NCBI RefSeq assembly: GCF_000004075.3
Contig: NC_026659.2
Location: 1,116,001-1,180,000 of the forward strand
Source: Cucumis sativus
Taxonomy: Eukaryota; Streptophyta; Magnoliopsida; Cucurbitales; Cucurbitaceae
Length of the DNA stretch: 64,000 nucleotides
Direction: 5' to 3'
Part shown: piece after piece, positions 1 through 12,692 of the stretch
Layout of the letters: the number at the start of each line of letters is the position of its first letter
Position numbering within the stretch: the first letter of the stretch is position 1
Notes under the pieces: generated by a model
Databases searched by the model: none
What the model was told of the DNA's origin: nothing
Seen by the model: only the letters and a program-made list of their open reading frames with translations
Position numbers and translations under genes: made by a program

Positions 1-1110
1 AAAATTTGGAGATTTAATTTTTGTGATTTAATCAAACAGATTTTGATTAAATTGGGTGTGAGACTGGAAAATGGACAATGCATAGCTAAGTCTTGGATAT
101 TGACTCGAGAAAGCGAGTTATTAATTGACCGACGGTGAAGTCTGTGATAGTGATTTACTAACGTGGCTTGTGGCTATTGGGTATTGACTGAATCCTTTTC
201 AAATGCGCGTTTGCTGTCCTTATACGTGGCGTTAGGAGTAGAAAACTTGATGGACTTTTGGGCTCAACTGAGGTACACTATCATGGGCTTACGTTTTATA
301 CATGGGCTAATAATTAAATAAAATTCACTTCTACCAATATATTTTTGCCACAATATATTTTATATATGTTTGAATTTTTAAAAATATAAATTAGGGTATA
401 TTTGATAAGCTTATTAACAAAACAATCTTTTACAACGTATCGTCTCATATATCGAACAATATATTTGATATATTTACATTTTCAGTATATTTTTAAACAC
501 ATCGAAAAAGAAAGTCATGGAGGTGAGAGAGGAAAATGAAAACGGAGGATTTGCAACAAAAATAATTGAGGATTAACAAGTTTGAAATTTAAAAGAGAGA
601 CATTAAAGATATTTCAATATTATCGGTTTAAAATAAAATTAATTATTCCTTCTTTTACTTTAATGTCAATCGAAAATCAATATTAAAGATATTTTTCTTT
701 TTCTATTTTTTGATATTGTTCATTCGTGTTTTTTTTAGCATCACCTCACCGATCAATTTTCATATAGTGTATATATAAATTATATTGTGTACAAATTGTT
801 TCTTTATATATATTGTCTAAGAGTAAAGAAAGACTGAATTATCAATTTTAATTGAAAAATAAATAAAACTAAGTTGATTTTTGAGAATTTTTTTTGATAA
901 AGTTTGGAAAAAGAAAAATAGAAGGCCAATTGGGCTCAAAACCAAAATCATATCAACACTATCGGTTTCAACATTTACACTAACTTGCACTTGCACCTGT
1001 AGCATGAACTTGTTAAATCATCTTTAGTGATATATAATTAAATTTAATTTCATCATCTGATTTAAACTTTAGAATCAATCAATCATATTTAAGAACATAC
1101 TCGAAACACA

Positions 1111-1152
1111 TGTCATTCCATAAACACACATATGTCATTCCATAAACACACA
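1111..1152. repeat. Two-copy direct repeat, 22-bp period
   Basis: The 20-base phrase TGTCATTCCATAAACACACA occurs at 1111-1130 and again at 1133-1152. This is a small local duplication with no coding content. Confidence 0.9.
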
Positions 1153-3483
1153 TTTATGAGTTGAATGAGTTGGCCAAAAGTGTGTTCCCTATGGAAGTTC
1201 AATTTTCTTTCTAAACTAATGGCCCATGATCCATATCTCAAGCATGGGTCAGGCTGAAGGTGTCCAACCTATCAAAATCTGACTCTCGACCTCATTCGAC
1301 TCGAATCAATTTTCTTGTTATTTTATCTAAGAATAGTTGCAAATTTAGTCATTAAATATAAAATAATCAAGTATATAGTAATTACGTTTTAAAAAAATTG
1401 TAAATATAGCAAAATTTATTCAATTTTATCAATGATAAAAATTTATCACCAATAGACTATGTTGTAAATATTTGTCTGTCATTGATAGATCATATAATTC
1501 TATCTTAGTTTTACTATATTTGCAAAAAAAAATTAAATGTTATTATATTCTTAAAATGACCATCAATTATAATTACCATTTTATCTATTAGAAACAAAAA
1601 TCGTTACTCAACTATAGTGGATGGGACAATCTCTAATGTGTGCCTAATTCATGAATTAAATAAATCAATTTTTCAAATGTACTCTTCCCTTTTGTTTCGA
1701 TGATAAATAAATCTTAAAAACGTTCATTTGGGAAACATTTAATTGTTTAAGTTTATTCAATGATTAATTATCCATTATTCATAATTCAATTAAAAGTTCA
1801 ATTTCAATTATTTATCCCAAATAAAATTATATTATCTGATTTAATCTTTTTATTCCCCAATCACATGACATCAGACAGGTGCCACCTATATATTATTTTT
1901 TTTCTTCATAATCTTCCAACCCTTTTACAACATAGAAAATTTTAAAATTTTAATTCAAGAGAAAGAGGCTTTATGAGTCGGCCAAAGGAATGTATTTGTT
2001 TATTACTTATTAAAAAATAAAATAAAAGATATATAATTTTCGTTAAAATGTTAAAAAAAATTATATTCACGACATCCTATGCTTTGTCAAAGTGAGTAAA
2101 AAATGAGTAGATGCTTTGAATATTATTATCACTTGTTTATATTTTTTTTTTACATGACGAACGTGCGAGTAAAGAAATTTTGAACTTCGATCTCAAACAG
2201 ATGAATTGATGCTTTAACTACTAGACTATTATTATGTTAATTCTCACACTTGTGTTAGTTAATTGTGCTAATAAAAACATTAAGGGTCGTCTATTATAAT
2301 TCAAGAGACTACTAAAGTTACATAGAAAAGAAGCATAACAAAATTAAAGGTAGAATTTTCTACTTTATTACTTAGATTAAAGATTGAATTGTAAATAACG
2401 ATGACTACCTTTCATTGTATCATTTGTTTGTCGTAGTTTTAAATTTTTTATTTCGATTTAAACTTTTATTTTAAATTTTATATCAACGATGTGAATGTAG
2501 TCACTATTGTATATATATATACTCTTGATCTATTTGATTAAGTAATGATAAAAGAAAAGTAACATGCATGGATGTGTAAACTTAATTTTTGTTACAATAA
2601 ATAACATTGACCAATCCATTTATGTCTACATGCTCTTCTACTTTATACAAATAATAATGTAATTTGTTTCTTATAAAAAGAATGAAAACATTAAACACAT
2701 ATAATTGAGGTTGAGATGTTTTCTTGTTTGGCCCAACCATATAATCTCCTTAATAATTATTTTCTTCTAGGAGAGAATTGGGGACCAAAATCCCACTCAA
2801 ACCCCAAATTATCTCATTCAACCACACAACCTTTATCATATTTTATTATAAAACCCACCATTGCAATCACATGGATTACAACTCTACAAATCCTTTTTTT
2901 TTTCTCCCCTTTGTGATCTACAAAAGAATTTTGTGTAACAATATATAATTTATCAATATGGCCTTTTTATTATGTCTACTTTTAAGAATAATTAACATAA
3001 ATTAAATCCCACCTATTATCATTTGACATTGACTATCTAACTCATGTTAGTGAAGTAATTAATTATCGACTTTTTTTAGTCGTAAAACAAAATATACCGT
3101 AACTCTAAGTGACTTACTATTGTAAATTAAAATGTTCCATCTCATTATTATTGAACTAAAACACAAATTTTATTAGAGGGCTAAATCCAATTTTTTAAAC
3201 CTCTAACACTCAAAAGAAGGATCACAGGTCACTTTTAAAAGGGTGTTTGGTTGATGAGGTAACCAATTATATTTTTAAGGTAAACCTTTATGGTTTTATT
3301 TATTCATTTTTTTTAAACAACACTACATCATTTTTTCTTTTGTCAAAATCAATATAAACTAATTTAGAGTATCAACTTAAAGTTCAAAGATTTGATTCTC
3401 ATACTCCAAATATTATCAAAACGATATATTGTTGGATAAGATTGAATTTAATCATCACGAGAAATTGGAAATGATGAACTTTT

Positions 3484-3812
3484 AGGAAACGTTTGGGACA
3501 TAAAGTGAGTTATTATAGTATGTGTTTGGAGTGCAAATAATTACAATTTGAGTTATTATAATCTATGTTTGACAATGTGATAAATAGTAAAAGGAGGGAG
3601 TGAAGAATATTTACATAGGAGATATGAGAGAGTGAAAAATAGTGAAACGGGAGTGAGGAATAGTGAAAGTGGAGAATGGAGAATGGTGACAGATGAATAA
3701 TAATAAGAAAAAAAAAAGTTGAATCTAATCATAATCCTAAGATTATGATAACCCGAGCAAATATGGATAGCCCCCTCCATTCTTCATAGTTGGAGGGCCA
3801 AACGACCCCTTG
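3484..3812. mobile_element. Candidate MITE (hAT-like ends)
   Basis: The left end begins near an AAACGTTTGGG phrase. The right end finishes with CCAAACGACCCC, so the two ends share an inverted CGTTTGG core. Inside the left half the phrase GAGTTATTATA plus a TGTTTG tail occurs twice (3507-3529 and 3550-3572). The interior has no transposase. The size, the terminal symmetry and the non-coding interior fit a short non-autonomous DNA transposon. The boundaries are approximate and I did not find a clean target-site duplication. Confidence 0.5.
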
Positions 3813-3930
3813 TAGACTAGGGTAACAAGTTGAATATAATGTTTTTTGTGGTGGTCCTTTATATTAAAAAGAGAAGAAAGAAAGAAAGAAAAGGTGGGTT
3901 TGTGAAGGTTAATGAATGAATATGAAAGAA

Positions 3931-3957
3931 GGAGGGAGGGGGAGGGGGGAGGGGGGC
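3931..3957 (+). other. G-run cluster with G-quadruplex potential
   Basis: Several runs of three to six G separated by single A residues lie on the + strand, ending at 3956. This meets the usual G4 pattern of four or more G3+ runs with short loops. It stands out sharply from the AT-rich surroundings. It lies just beyond the right end of the candidate MITE. Confidence 0.6.
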
Positions 3958-4491
3958 ATAGGCAAAGGCATATATACCCAACCAACCAAATTGGTCTCCG
4001 CGTGAGGATTTACTTCCAAAATAATAAGACAACCAATCATCGTACACTTTCTTTTTCTCTTTTCTTTTGAACAAACCTAAACCCATTATTCCAATTATAA
4101 TAATTTCTCATATCCAACATACAGAAAAAGAAAAAAAAAAAGTAGAGAGAGAGAATGAAATGACAAATTAATTAATTAACTTTTAGTCCTGGGTTTCATA
4201 GCTGCGTATGCTTAGTTCATAGCTTTTCTTCCAATGGTAAAAAGTATAACATGTGATAAAATATTTACACTTCATAGAAAAATCAAGTATAATAAATTTT
4301 GTTTGATGGAGTGTTAATTTTTTTAAAAAAAACTAATTTTTAAATTTTATTTGCTTGGTTGAGATTTTTTAAGATTAGATTTAATTTTTTTAAAATATGT
4401 TTTATTATTAATATTCTAAATTGAGAAAAAAAAAACTCTCTTCTCTAAATTTTTTTTCTTATAATTTTAGAAATTAAATTGTTGATTTACG

Positions 4492-4775
4492 TTAGGATGT
4501 GTTTGATTGAGATTATAAAGTGTTTAATTTTGTCAAAAAAAATATTTCGAAAAAAATGGTAGTGTTTGATAAATTAAAATAATGCATTTTTTAAAAATCT
4601 ATTTATAAAATAATCTATTTTAAATAAATCTTTAAAAACCAATTTCACATATAAAAAAAGTCTAACTAAAAATTAAGTGTCTAAATTTTAAACTTATTTT
4701 CAAAAAAAAGTGTGTAAAGGAAATGTATTATTGAAAAAAAAATTGTTGTTAATTAGATCCAAACGGACCTTTAGT
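4492..4775. mobile_element. Candidate MITE with imperfect terminal inverted repeats
   Basis: The left end reads GTTAGGATGTGTTTGATTGA. The right end reads GATCCAAACGGACCTTTAG, whose reverse complement shares the AGG...GTTTG(G)AT pattern. The interior is non-coding AT-rich sequence. Part of it (about 4635-4715) resembles sequence near 8850-8910, which supports a dispersed-repeat origin. The boundaries are uncertain. Confidence 0.35.
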
Positions 4776-5599
4776 AATTAGACGTCTTATATCTATTTTT
4801 AAAAACTTGGAGAGATTAAAACGATACATCGTGAAAATTTAGACCAAATATATCTATTCTTAAAAGCTCCATGGTTAACCAGTTGTATTCTTAAAATTTA
4901 AGAACAAAATACAGTACATATTCTTCCAAACACAAATACACAAAAGTTATTTTTTTAGTTTGAATATAACTCAATTTATTTCATTATATATATATATATA
5001 AAATCAACATATCAGATGTTCGAATTTATCGAGTTTCACTTGTTATACTGTTGAAATTAAAAAAAAAACTGATAATAAATTAAAGCAGCTAGTTGTACAA
5101 TGTGATTGTGCTGCATGAGTCACTTCACGAGGTCGGAATTGGAAAAAGAGAAAATTGGATGTCACAATCACACATATGTTGTCTAAAAGGAAACTATTAT
5201 TGCTTAAATGTCTCTATTATTCTAATTGGCGTTAAAATGAGTATAATTCGATGATTGACGTGTAGTACGTACTTCTTAGTTTAAAGATTGAATCCTTTAA
5301 ACGAATATTAATTTTTTTCTATTTTAATAGATTATCGATATTGTACTAGTTGATAGCCGTTAGTATATTATATCTCTAAGATGATAATAATTTTGATGAA
5401 AATTATATTTTGTTGCCTTTAACACAAATTGAAAATAATGGTCATATAGCACGATAAGAATAAGGTTAAAAAATTAAATGTGACTTTAGCTCAATCAATA
5501 ATTGGGTTGGTTTTCCTCACTCGAGACTAGATGCTCGATCATTTATTTCTATAATTATTATTGTACTAGGAAAAGAAAAAACAAATAGTACGAATAATA

Positions 5600-5830
5600 A
5601 TCTTCTAACACATGATAAAGACAAATACAAATTATCTTTGATCTCATTGTCCCAAACTCCTATTCCGAGTGAAACCTCCTTTGGCCTACCATTTACCATA
5701 ATTGAAAAAGAAGTGACATACTCCATTATCAACGATATCCACGAGTCATCAAAACCTTTCTTCATAGCTCAACTAAGAAATGACTAGTAGTACTATTTCA
5801 AGTCTTGGTCGTATCAAACTTATTCAACCT
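5600..5830 (-). pseudogene. Relic of a LINE (L1-like) reverse transcriptase
   Basis: On the minus strand the translation GFDDSWISLIMEYVTSFSIM followed by VNGRP is characteristic of the fingers/palm region of plant non-LTR retrotransposon reverse transcriptases, just before the RQGDPxSPYLF block. Downstream the frame shifts: in a shifted frame a degraded GQ-stop-DQR remnant can be read where GLRQGD is expected. Upstream, a YDR-like remnant is followed by in-frame stops. Only about 60 residues are recognisable, so this is a short, frameshifted, non-functional fragment. Confidence 0.65.
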
Positions 5831-8800
5831 ATTACATAAGTAGATTCCTCCAATTTTAATCGTACCCAATGTTGAATAAATGACTTGGGCTCTTGACCAT
5901 AACAAAAAAGTTCCTTCTTTTTCTTCTTAGTCATAGAAGAAAGTATCCTGGTATTATCTATTTCTTTATATTTTTACTTCAGTTGAAGTTTCCTTCTTTT
6001 TTATAGTCGATATATGTATGGCTTTTTTTAAAGTTAAAATTAAACATTTAATTCATGAATTTTTTTAAATTTGCAACTATATTGTCCCTACTAATTTTAA
6101 AATGTATGTAAGATTAGGTATGTGAATTTTCAATATTGTGTCTTCTTTTCAAAACGTTTATAATAAATCTTTTAATTTTTAGTTATGGTCTTTTCTATAA
6201 GTGTTCAAGTTTGTGTCGTTAATAACCTAATTATTTGACATTTTTTTAAAAAAAATTCAAGAGCCTACTTAGGCATAAATATGTAATATTTTGCTACATA
6301 CTTCAAGTTTTCAACCCCATTAATCTAAGTTTTTATTTTTTAATTTTTCTAAGGTTGAACATTATGCACATATATATGTATCTCTGTTGGTGGGGTTTGT
6401 CAGTGCATGCACATATACCTTCTTTTGTATACTTCTAGTTGTTTTTCTTTTCCTACCATCTACTTAGTACCATCACATGACTACATGTTTTAATATAATA
6501 CACCACACCACACCATTATTTCTTTTCGAATTTTGAATGATAAGTTTACGTTAGCAAAGATGAGTATTGAGATAAAGTTTATAGTATCGATTTCAAAGTT
6601 GGGAGGTTAATCCTTTTCTCTTATAATATTGTAAAAACAAAGAAAAAAATTATTTTCTTAAGTGAATTTGTGATTTTTGTGTAAAACAATAGTTTAATTA
6701 GATTATTTGTGTAAAAAAAAAATGAAGCTTACACAAGGACCTTACTTTTGTGAGTCAATTTTGATATTTGGTTCATAAGATCAGTTTAGACTAGATGGTT
6801 GATTAGACACTTTTCTTTAGGTCCTAATCATCATACCTAAGTCATTTTTTGCTTTTCATGCAAATTTTGTTTGACAAAACATGCAATTTTATACTTTATA
6901 CATTTGGAAATTAGTTATGATATCACTATGTATAAGTGGATATTCATAAACTTGATATATATATCATTTTCATGAGTTAAAATGTAAGACGAAAACATCA
7001 TATTAGTTTTTTTGTTTTTATGAAACTAGTTGTGTATTTATAGAGAACATCTATAAGTAAGACTGTGATATTTATTTTTTGAAAAATCCAAAATAACATT
7101 GTGTGATTTTTAATTTGTATGTCTAAGTGAAACCATTCGTAATCAATGGCAAAGATAAAAAGTTGGAGTAGTTTTTCCAAGTAATCTTAATCATTTTACT
7201 ATATGACTAAGAGTATATTGTTAGAATGCCTTGAATTTGTTATTTGACCGAATGAAAACCTATTCAAAATTTGTATATTTACGATAAGAGAAATGCACTA
7301 TATAAACTTTCTAACTAACTCTAATGGTGTAGTTTGTATTATACTCCAAATTAATACACACTTCCTAATGATATTGTTCTCCATTTTCTTGGTGAACTTA
7401 ACTAACACATTATCAGTGAACTACATAAATTAGAGTGTCGGTATTCTTTACTTTTTTTTTTCTTTATCTATTTATTTCATAAAATGTAGATGAATGACAA
7501 GATAGAAGGAACGAGAGAAAAAGTAAATTAAAGCTTTTTTAGTACAACAACAAAATCGTGGAGGATTAAACGTGAGACCTCTCAAGTAGGAATTCTGTCA
7601 ATGCATTAAACTAAGTTCATAGAACAAAGTGGGGTGGAAGGAATAGTATAAACATATTATTATAGGTGAAAGTTTCCTTTTTGGAGAGAGGGGTATAGTT
7701 AAATAACACTTGCAAATGCACAACACATTGTTTAGATAGAGTGGTAATATTTAAATCAAATGACACTAGCAATTATATAAATTTATTTTTCAAACAATTG
7801 CATCATTCCCTACATCATGTTTTTTTTTTTTATATACCTATATCTATTTTTTATTTCATTATTTGTCTATACATCATAAAATCCTTACTAACTACTTTAA
7901 AAAGTTTAAGTTATAATTATTATTAATTAAAAGGTATATATTGATTATTATTTTTCTAATCTCATGCACCTTAGCCTTATCAAAATTATTTCAAAGTTTG
8001 GATTCTATATGGCCAGTGAAATTTAAGATTTAGAATATTTCTTCATTAAACTTTTCATAAGTTATTGGAAGATTAATCATCATATTTTAAATTAATTGGA
8101 ATATAATATATACGATGATTTTTAGTTTTCAAAACATAAACTTAAATTTTTTTTTGACGTTTTTGTTTAGAAAATTTCATGGTTGCTAAATCTAGTCACC
8201 TTGTACCATTACATACATCATTAAAATTGCATTATACACTTATTAAAGAATTGACCATGACAAAATCCACCTTCTCAAAACAAAACAAAAAATAGCACAC
8301 AAAATTGAGAGGTTTTATGACTCAAATTAGCGCAACCTCTCCTTTGAAAACTATTTGATTTTGTTTTTTTGCTTTTTTCAGACTTAAACTTAACCTCGCT
8401 TCTATTGATTGGTTTTTAATTATATCCATATTTTAGAAATGTTTTCAAAATCAAAACTAAGATTGGTTTCCTAACTAATTTCTTTTTCAATTTTTGATAT
8501 TTGAAAATCAAGCCTATAAAAAAACTCACTCCACCTCTAATTTTATTGCTTTGTTATCTATTTTCTATCTATATTTTTTAAAACTAAACCATATTTTGAA
8601 AACAAAAAAAAGAATTAAATCTTAGTTTATTTTTTTAATTTAGCTATGAATTCAACTCTTTCTTTGTATTCAATAAATGAAAAATAAAATAAAAACAAAA
8701 TCAAATTTTTTTACCAAATACATTAAGAAAAATATTTTTTAAATGCGGGCAAACTCGTTTTCATCTCTAAAAATTAACTAAATTTTTTTATTTAAAATAG

Positions 8801-11800
8801 GCTTAATTTTTAAAAACCAAATAATTACCAAAAATTAATTTTTAAATCAAACACATATAAAAAAATCTAACAAATATCTAAATTTTAAATTAATTTCAAA
8901 GAAAATGTTTGCTTGATAAACATTTTCCTATAAAAGATTTTGAAAGTTGAGATGGCCAAGTGAAAGAATCTAAATAGTGAAGGGACCAAAATGCAAAGAG
9001 GAAAATATAATATTTCTTTTAGAAAAAATGATGACTAGATAAGAGGACAGGTGTCGGGCAATAAAGTAGGGAAAAGAGAAAAGAAAAAAATGGGGCCTAA
9101 TATTTTGCAGGGCAGAGGAAACACGTTGGAGCCAATTGATTGGTCTGTCCTTGTTATCTTCCATATTCCTTCGTTTTAATATCAAATTCCAAGCCCTCAA
9201 CTCAGCTAATTTCCATCCACGTGGGAATACTCTTTTTTATAAATCCTCTACTTTTCATCACAATTCACTAACCATATATTTTTATTTTCCGAAATCTTAA
9301 TTCTACTTCCCAATATATATTGGTATAGTTTAATACATAAAATCCATAAAGAAGGGACTATGTGACAAATATAGTTCAAGTTCAACTACACATATTTTGG
9401 TTTATATAGATAGATTCATGGATTACAACAACTATTGTATGTGATTTATGATTTTCTTAGCTCTCAAACAATCACTCAAACTTAAAAGTTTTAAGTCAAT
9501 AAGTAAAAATAAATTCATTTAGTAATTTGTGTCTAATGCACCTACTCCTCTATTTTCTTTTTGTGAATATTGTTTTAACATTTGTAATGTGTTGCTTTTA
9601 AACTAAATGATTTTTGTAAATGGCAGGGTTGAATTTTATTATTTAAATATAAAAATAAAACTATGGTTTAAGGATTTTGTTTTATATTTTTATATTACAT
9701 TGGGTGAAAAATTGGCTACTATGACATCTAAAATTTGGATTGTGCTTGGGTCGGAAGAAATGAGTAGATTTGCAGTTTTTGTTTTATGGTCGTCGATGTG
9801 ATTGTTTTTGCTTGCATCATTGTTTGCTATTGTTGTCACTGTTTCACGACACGATAAAACTTGAATGTAATCTATTTTTAAATATTTTAAATAATTTTAT
9901 CATTAAAATTTTAATAAATACTAAACGTATAGAGTCTAAAATTAGAGTAAAATTGGACTAAAATAATTTTAACCTAAATATTTTACACAAACAAAAAAGT
10001 ATAAAAAAATAGCAAAATGAACTAAGACATTTATAAATTTTATAACGAGTATTTAAGAAGTAAACTATTTTAGTTTGATAAGTAAATAGTAAATATTATA
10101 GCAATTAACTAAAACATCAATAAACATAAAATGGTAAAAATATTAATAAAATAATATTTTGATGTAACGTTAAGCAAGAGATGATTTTACAATCTTAAAA
10201 TAGTTTTTATCCCAAAAATTTACTTAAATATGTATATTAGTACCTATGATTGCCTATCACGAATATACTATAAAATTTTGTATACTTATACATATTTTTC
10301 AAATAATTTTGTTTCTTTATCGTACATAGTAAGCTGTAATGGTAACTCAAATAAATATTTGTCTTCATTTAAAAAAAAAATCCATTCTGTGAAAACATTT
10401 ATTCCAACAAAAAAGAAAAGGTTTGCTGACGTGGAGTGAGCAGGACCGTCCAACTTTGGTTCAAATGATGTGGGTCTAATGGGAAGGAAAAGACAATAGG
10501 AGTTTCCACTTCAGCTTACGTCATCGGCCATGATCCAACGCACCACTACCCTCCATAATCTTTTCCCCATAATTAATACCTTTTTTTTTTCTTCTATTAA
10601 ATTTAGCCAAAACATTCCTAATGGATAATAGTCCCTAATCTTTGAGTTATTCTATATTTGGCCCTTAATCTTCTTAGATTCTCAATTTCACCTTCCTTTG
10701 TCTTTAATATTCTTAACTACATCCATTCTTAAAAAATAAATAATAAAAAGTTGATCAATCATAACATTTTTGTTAATTAATATATACTTGAAATGTAATT
10801 TATATTTACTTACTTTTATTTAAAAAAATAAATTCTTAATATCTCGTTTCATTATACTACAAAAATTGAGCCTAGAACGTTCTATTAGAATGCTATTTGA
10901 GATGTGATATCTTAGCAATTTATCCTTAAAACAAATTTTGTTTACTAAAAATGTCCATCTTAAGTGATGAGAGTAACAGCGTTTTGATATACAAATTGAT
11001 GTAATTCATTGATAGTGTATTAACTAGTAGATGATGGTGATTGTTTTATTGAGAATAAAAACTTAGAATACATACATATATGTCTTTGTGGTTGGAGTTT
11101 ATATAACACACTTATCTAAACCATATAGTCAAAATCGTAAATAACTTAACATAGAAAATACAAAATTAACTTGTAATTGGTTGTTGGGAGTGTACCCAAA
11201 TATCAAATTAAAGACATCTCGATAAAGATAGTGTGTTTTGAATCTAAGTTTAAGTTAAATAAATAATATAAGCAAAATTCGATTGGTATACGAAGTACAA
11301 TTTTCATCATGAAATCAAATGTTCGAATCTTTTTCAAATCGTCGTACAAAAAAGAAAAGTCCATCGTAAAGAAAAGATGGTGGCATTTTCCCCCACACCC
11401 AACCAAAAAAAGAGGATGGTGGTAAAGACAAAAGGAGAATGGACCACAAGAAAAAATTTAAAACCAAACCGCATCTTCAACGCATGACTTCATTACAAAA
11501 ATACATCAAAATTGTGTCTTTTAAGGCATCATTTTTTCGTATAGTCAGTCAAATGTATAATTGAACAGTTATTTGACTCAAACCTAAATTTCGATGAATA
11601 AGATTAAATCGATACAAAAATGGCTCCCACCTTATCTAAAACTTGTCATTTAGTAACTTTTGTTTTTTTTGGGCTTATGCCAAGCATAATTCAACATTTT
11701 ACCCCAAAAAAAACTAAAATTTAATCAAATTTCCTATTCATTTTGTAATTTGCATTCAATATTATTGTTTTTAATTATGAAAATTCCTCGAAATTGAAGT

Positions 11801-11990
11801 GATGCATACATATTTATAAAAACGTGCATGGGGAAATTTAAAAAGAAGAAAGAAAAGAAAGAAAAAAAGAAAAAAAAGAAGAAAGAAGTATTATCCAGGT
11901 CAGCGTTGTAATGATATATGGTCATAACCCCGAAATGGAATATCTGTACCTAAAAATAAAATAAAATAAATAAAAAAGAAAAAAAAAGTC

Positions 11991-11998
11991 TATAAAAT
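11991..11998 (+). promoter_or_regulatory. Possible TATA box of the ARF gene
   Basis: TATAAAAT lies about 700 bases upstream of the ARF start codon, followed by a less AT-rich segment and then a pyrimidine-rich stretch (about 12150-12230). If used, it would give a long 5' leader, which is usual for ARF genes. TATA-like words are common in DNA this AT-rich, so support is weak. Confidence 0.3.
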
Positions 11999-12468
11999 AT
12001 TCTGCTTGGTTAAGTTGAGCCAACCATGTTGCCTGCTATGAAGCAGACAACGAAAGGGACGTTACTTAACGGTAACGTTGCTAACACCTCATGTCTTCCG
12101 TTACCCAAACAACACGCATGCCGATGCCGTACTATTTCCTCCGTTATCTAACCTCCTTTAGTTTCCTTCTTTCTCCGTCTTTCTTTCTTCCTTTCCTCAC
12201 TCCTTTTCGTTTCTCACGCCGTCCATTTAATCATCTTCTCCGCTTACAAATCTAACCCTGGTTGAGTTTACAGCCTACTGAAGCTTCACAGTTCGGGCTG
12301 CTACAGAACTAGTTCCCGTATAATAGGACGCGCGCCAAGCCGTTTCACGATTCTTTTTCTTTTCTTTTCTTGTGACGGCGTTTTTCCCCCCTGACCAGCG
12401 ACAAAGAGGATCGGCTCTTGATTTTGTTAACGGTGTGCGGTCACGAAAGGAGTTTAAGGTTTGTGTTG

Positions 12469-12649
12469 ATGGTTTAATTTCGTTATTGATGTTGTTTGAG
12501 CTTTGACTGTGTGTTGTGGAATGGGAGATTTTGTGTTTATGTGTATTAGTTTGTGGAGGAAGGAATTGGAGTGAGTTTTTTCGGTGGTTTTGTACCTCAT
12601 GGTTGGTTTTGATCGTGTGTGTTCAGGGGCGTTCGGGGATTTGTTTTGA
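12469..12649 (+). promoter_or_regulatory. Cluster of four small uORFs in the ARF 5' leader
   Basis: Ahead of the main start at 12693 there are four ATG-initiated short frames, each with its own stop: 12469-12477 (2 codons plus stop), 12489-12506 (5 plus stop), 12521-12574 (17 plus stop) and 12599-12649 (16 plus stop). Several Arabidopsis ARF mRNAs carry uORFs that reduce main-ORF translation and depend on reinitiation. Whether these four are in the mature leader depends on the true transcription start and on any leader intron, which I cannot determine. Confidence 0.5.
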
Positions 12650-12692
12650 GTTGCATTGATTTTTGGTTGTTGTTTTACTTTGGAGCTTGACG

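Larger units (their letters stand above)
1..11990. other. Gene-poor AT-rich spacer upstream of the ARF gene
   Basis: No open frame here shows recognisable domain content or coding character. The longest frames are low-complexity Phe/Leu/Ile/Ser-rich translations of AT-rich DNA. The stretch holds poly-A and poly-T tracts, two candidate MITEs (about 3.48-3.81 and 4.49-4.78 kb), a decayed LINE reverse-transcriptase fragment near 5.6-5.8 kb, a G-run cluster near 3.94 kb and short tandem duplications. Phrases near 2170-2230 and 7550-7615 look like dispersed repeat debris. The last few hundred bases are presumably the ARF promoter. A gene made only of very short exons cannot be excluded by eye. Confidence 0.6.

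Noticed and set aside
2160..2240. tRNA-like or gene-like phrases
   Set aside because: Wording such as GAACTTCGATCTC resembles dispersed repeat debris; no cloverleaf with anticodon arm could be drawn.
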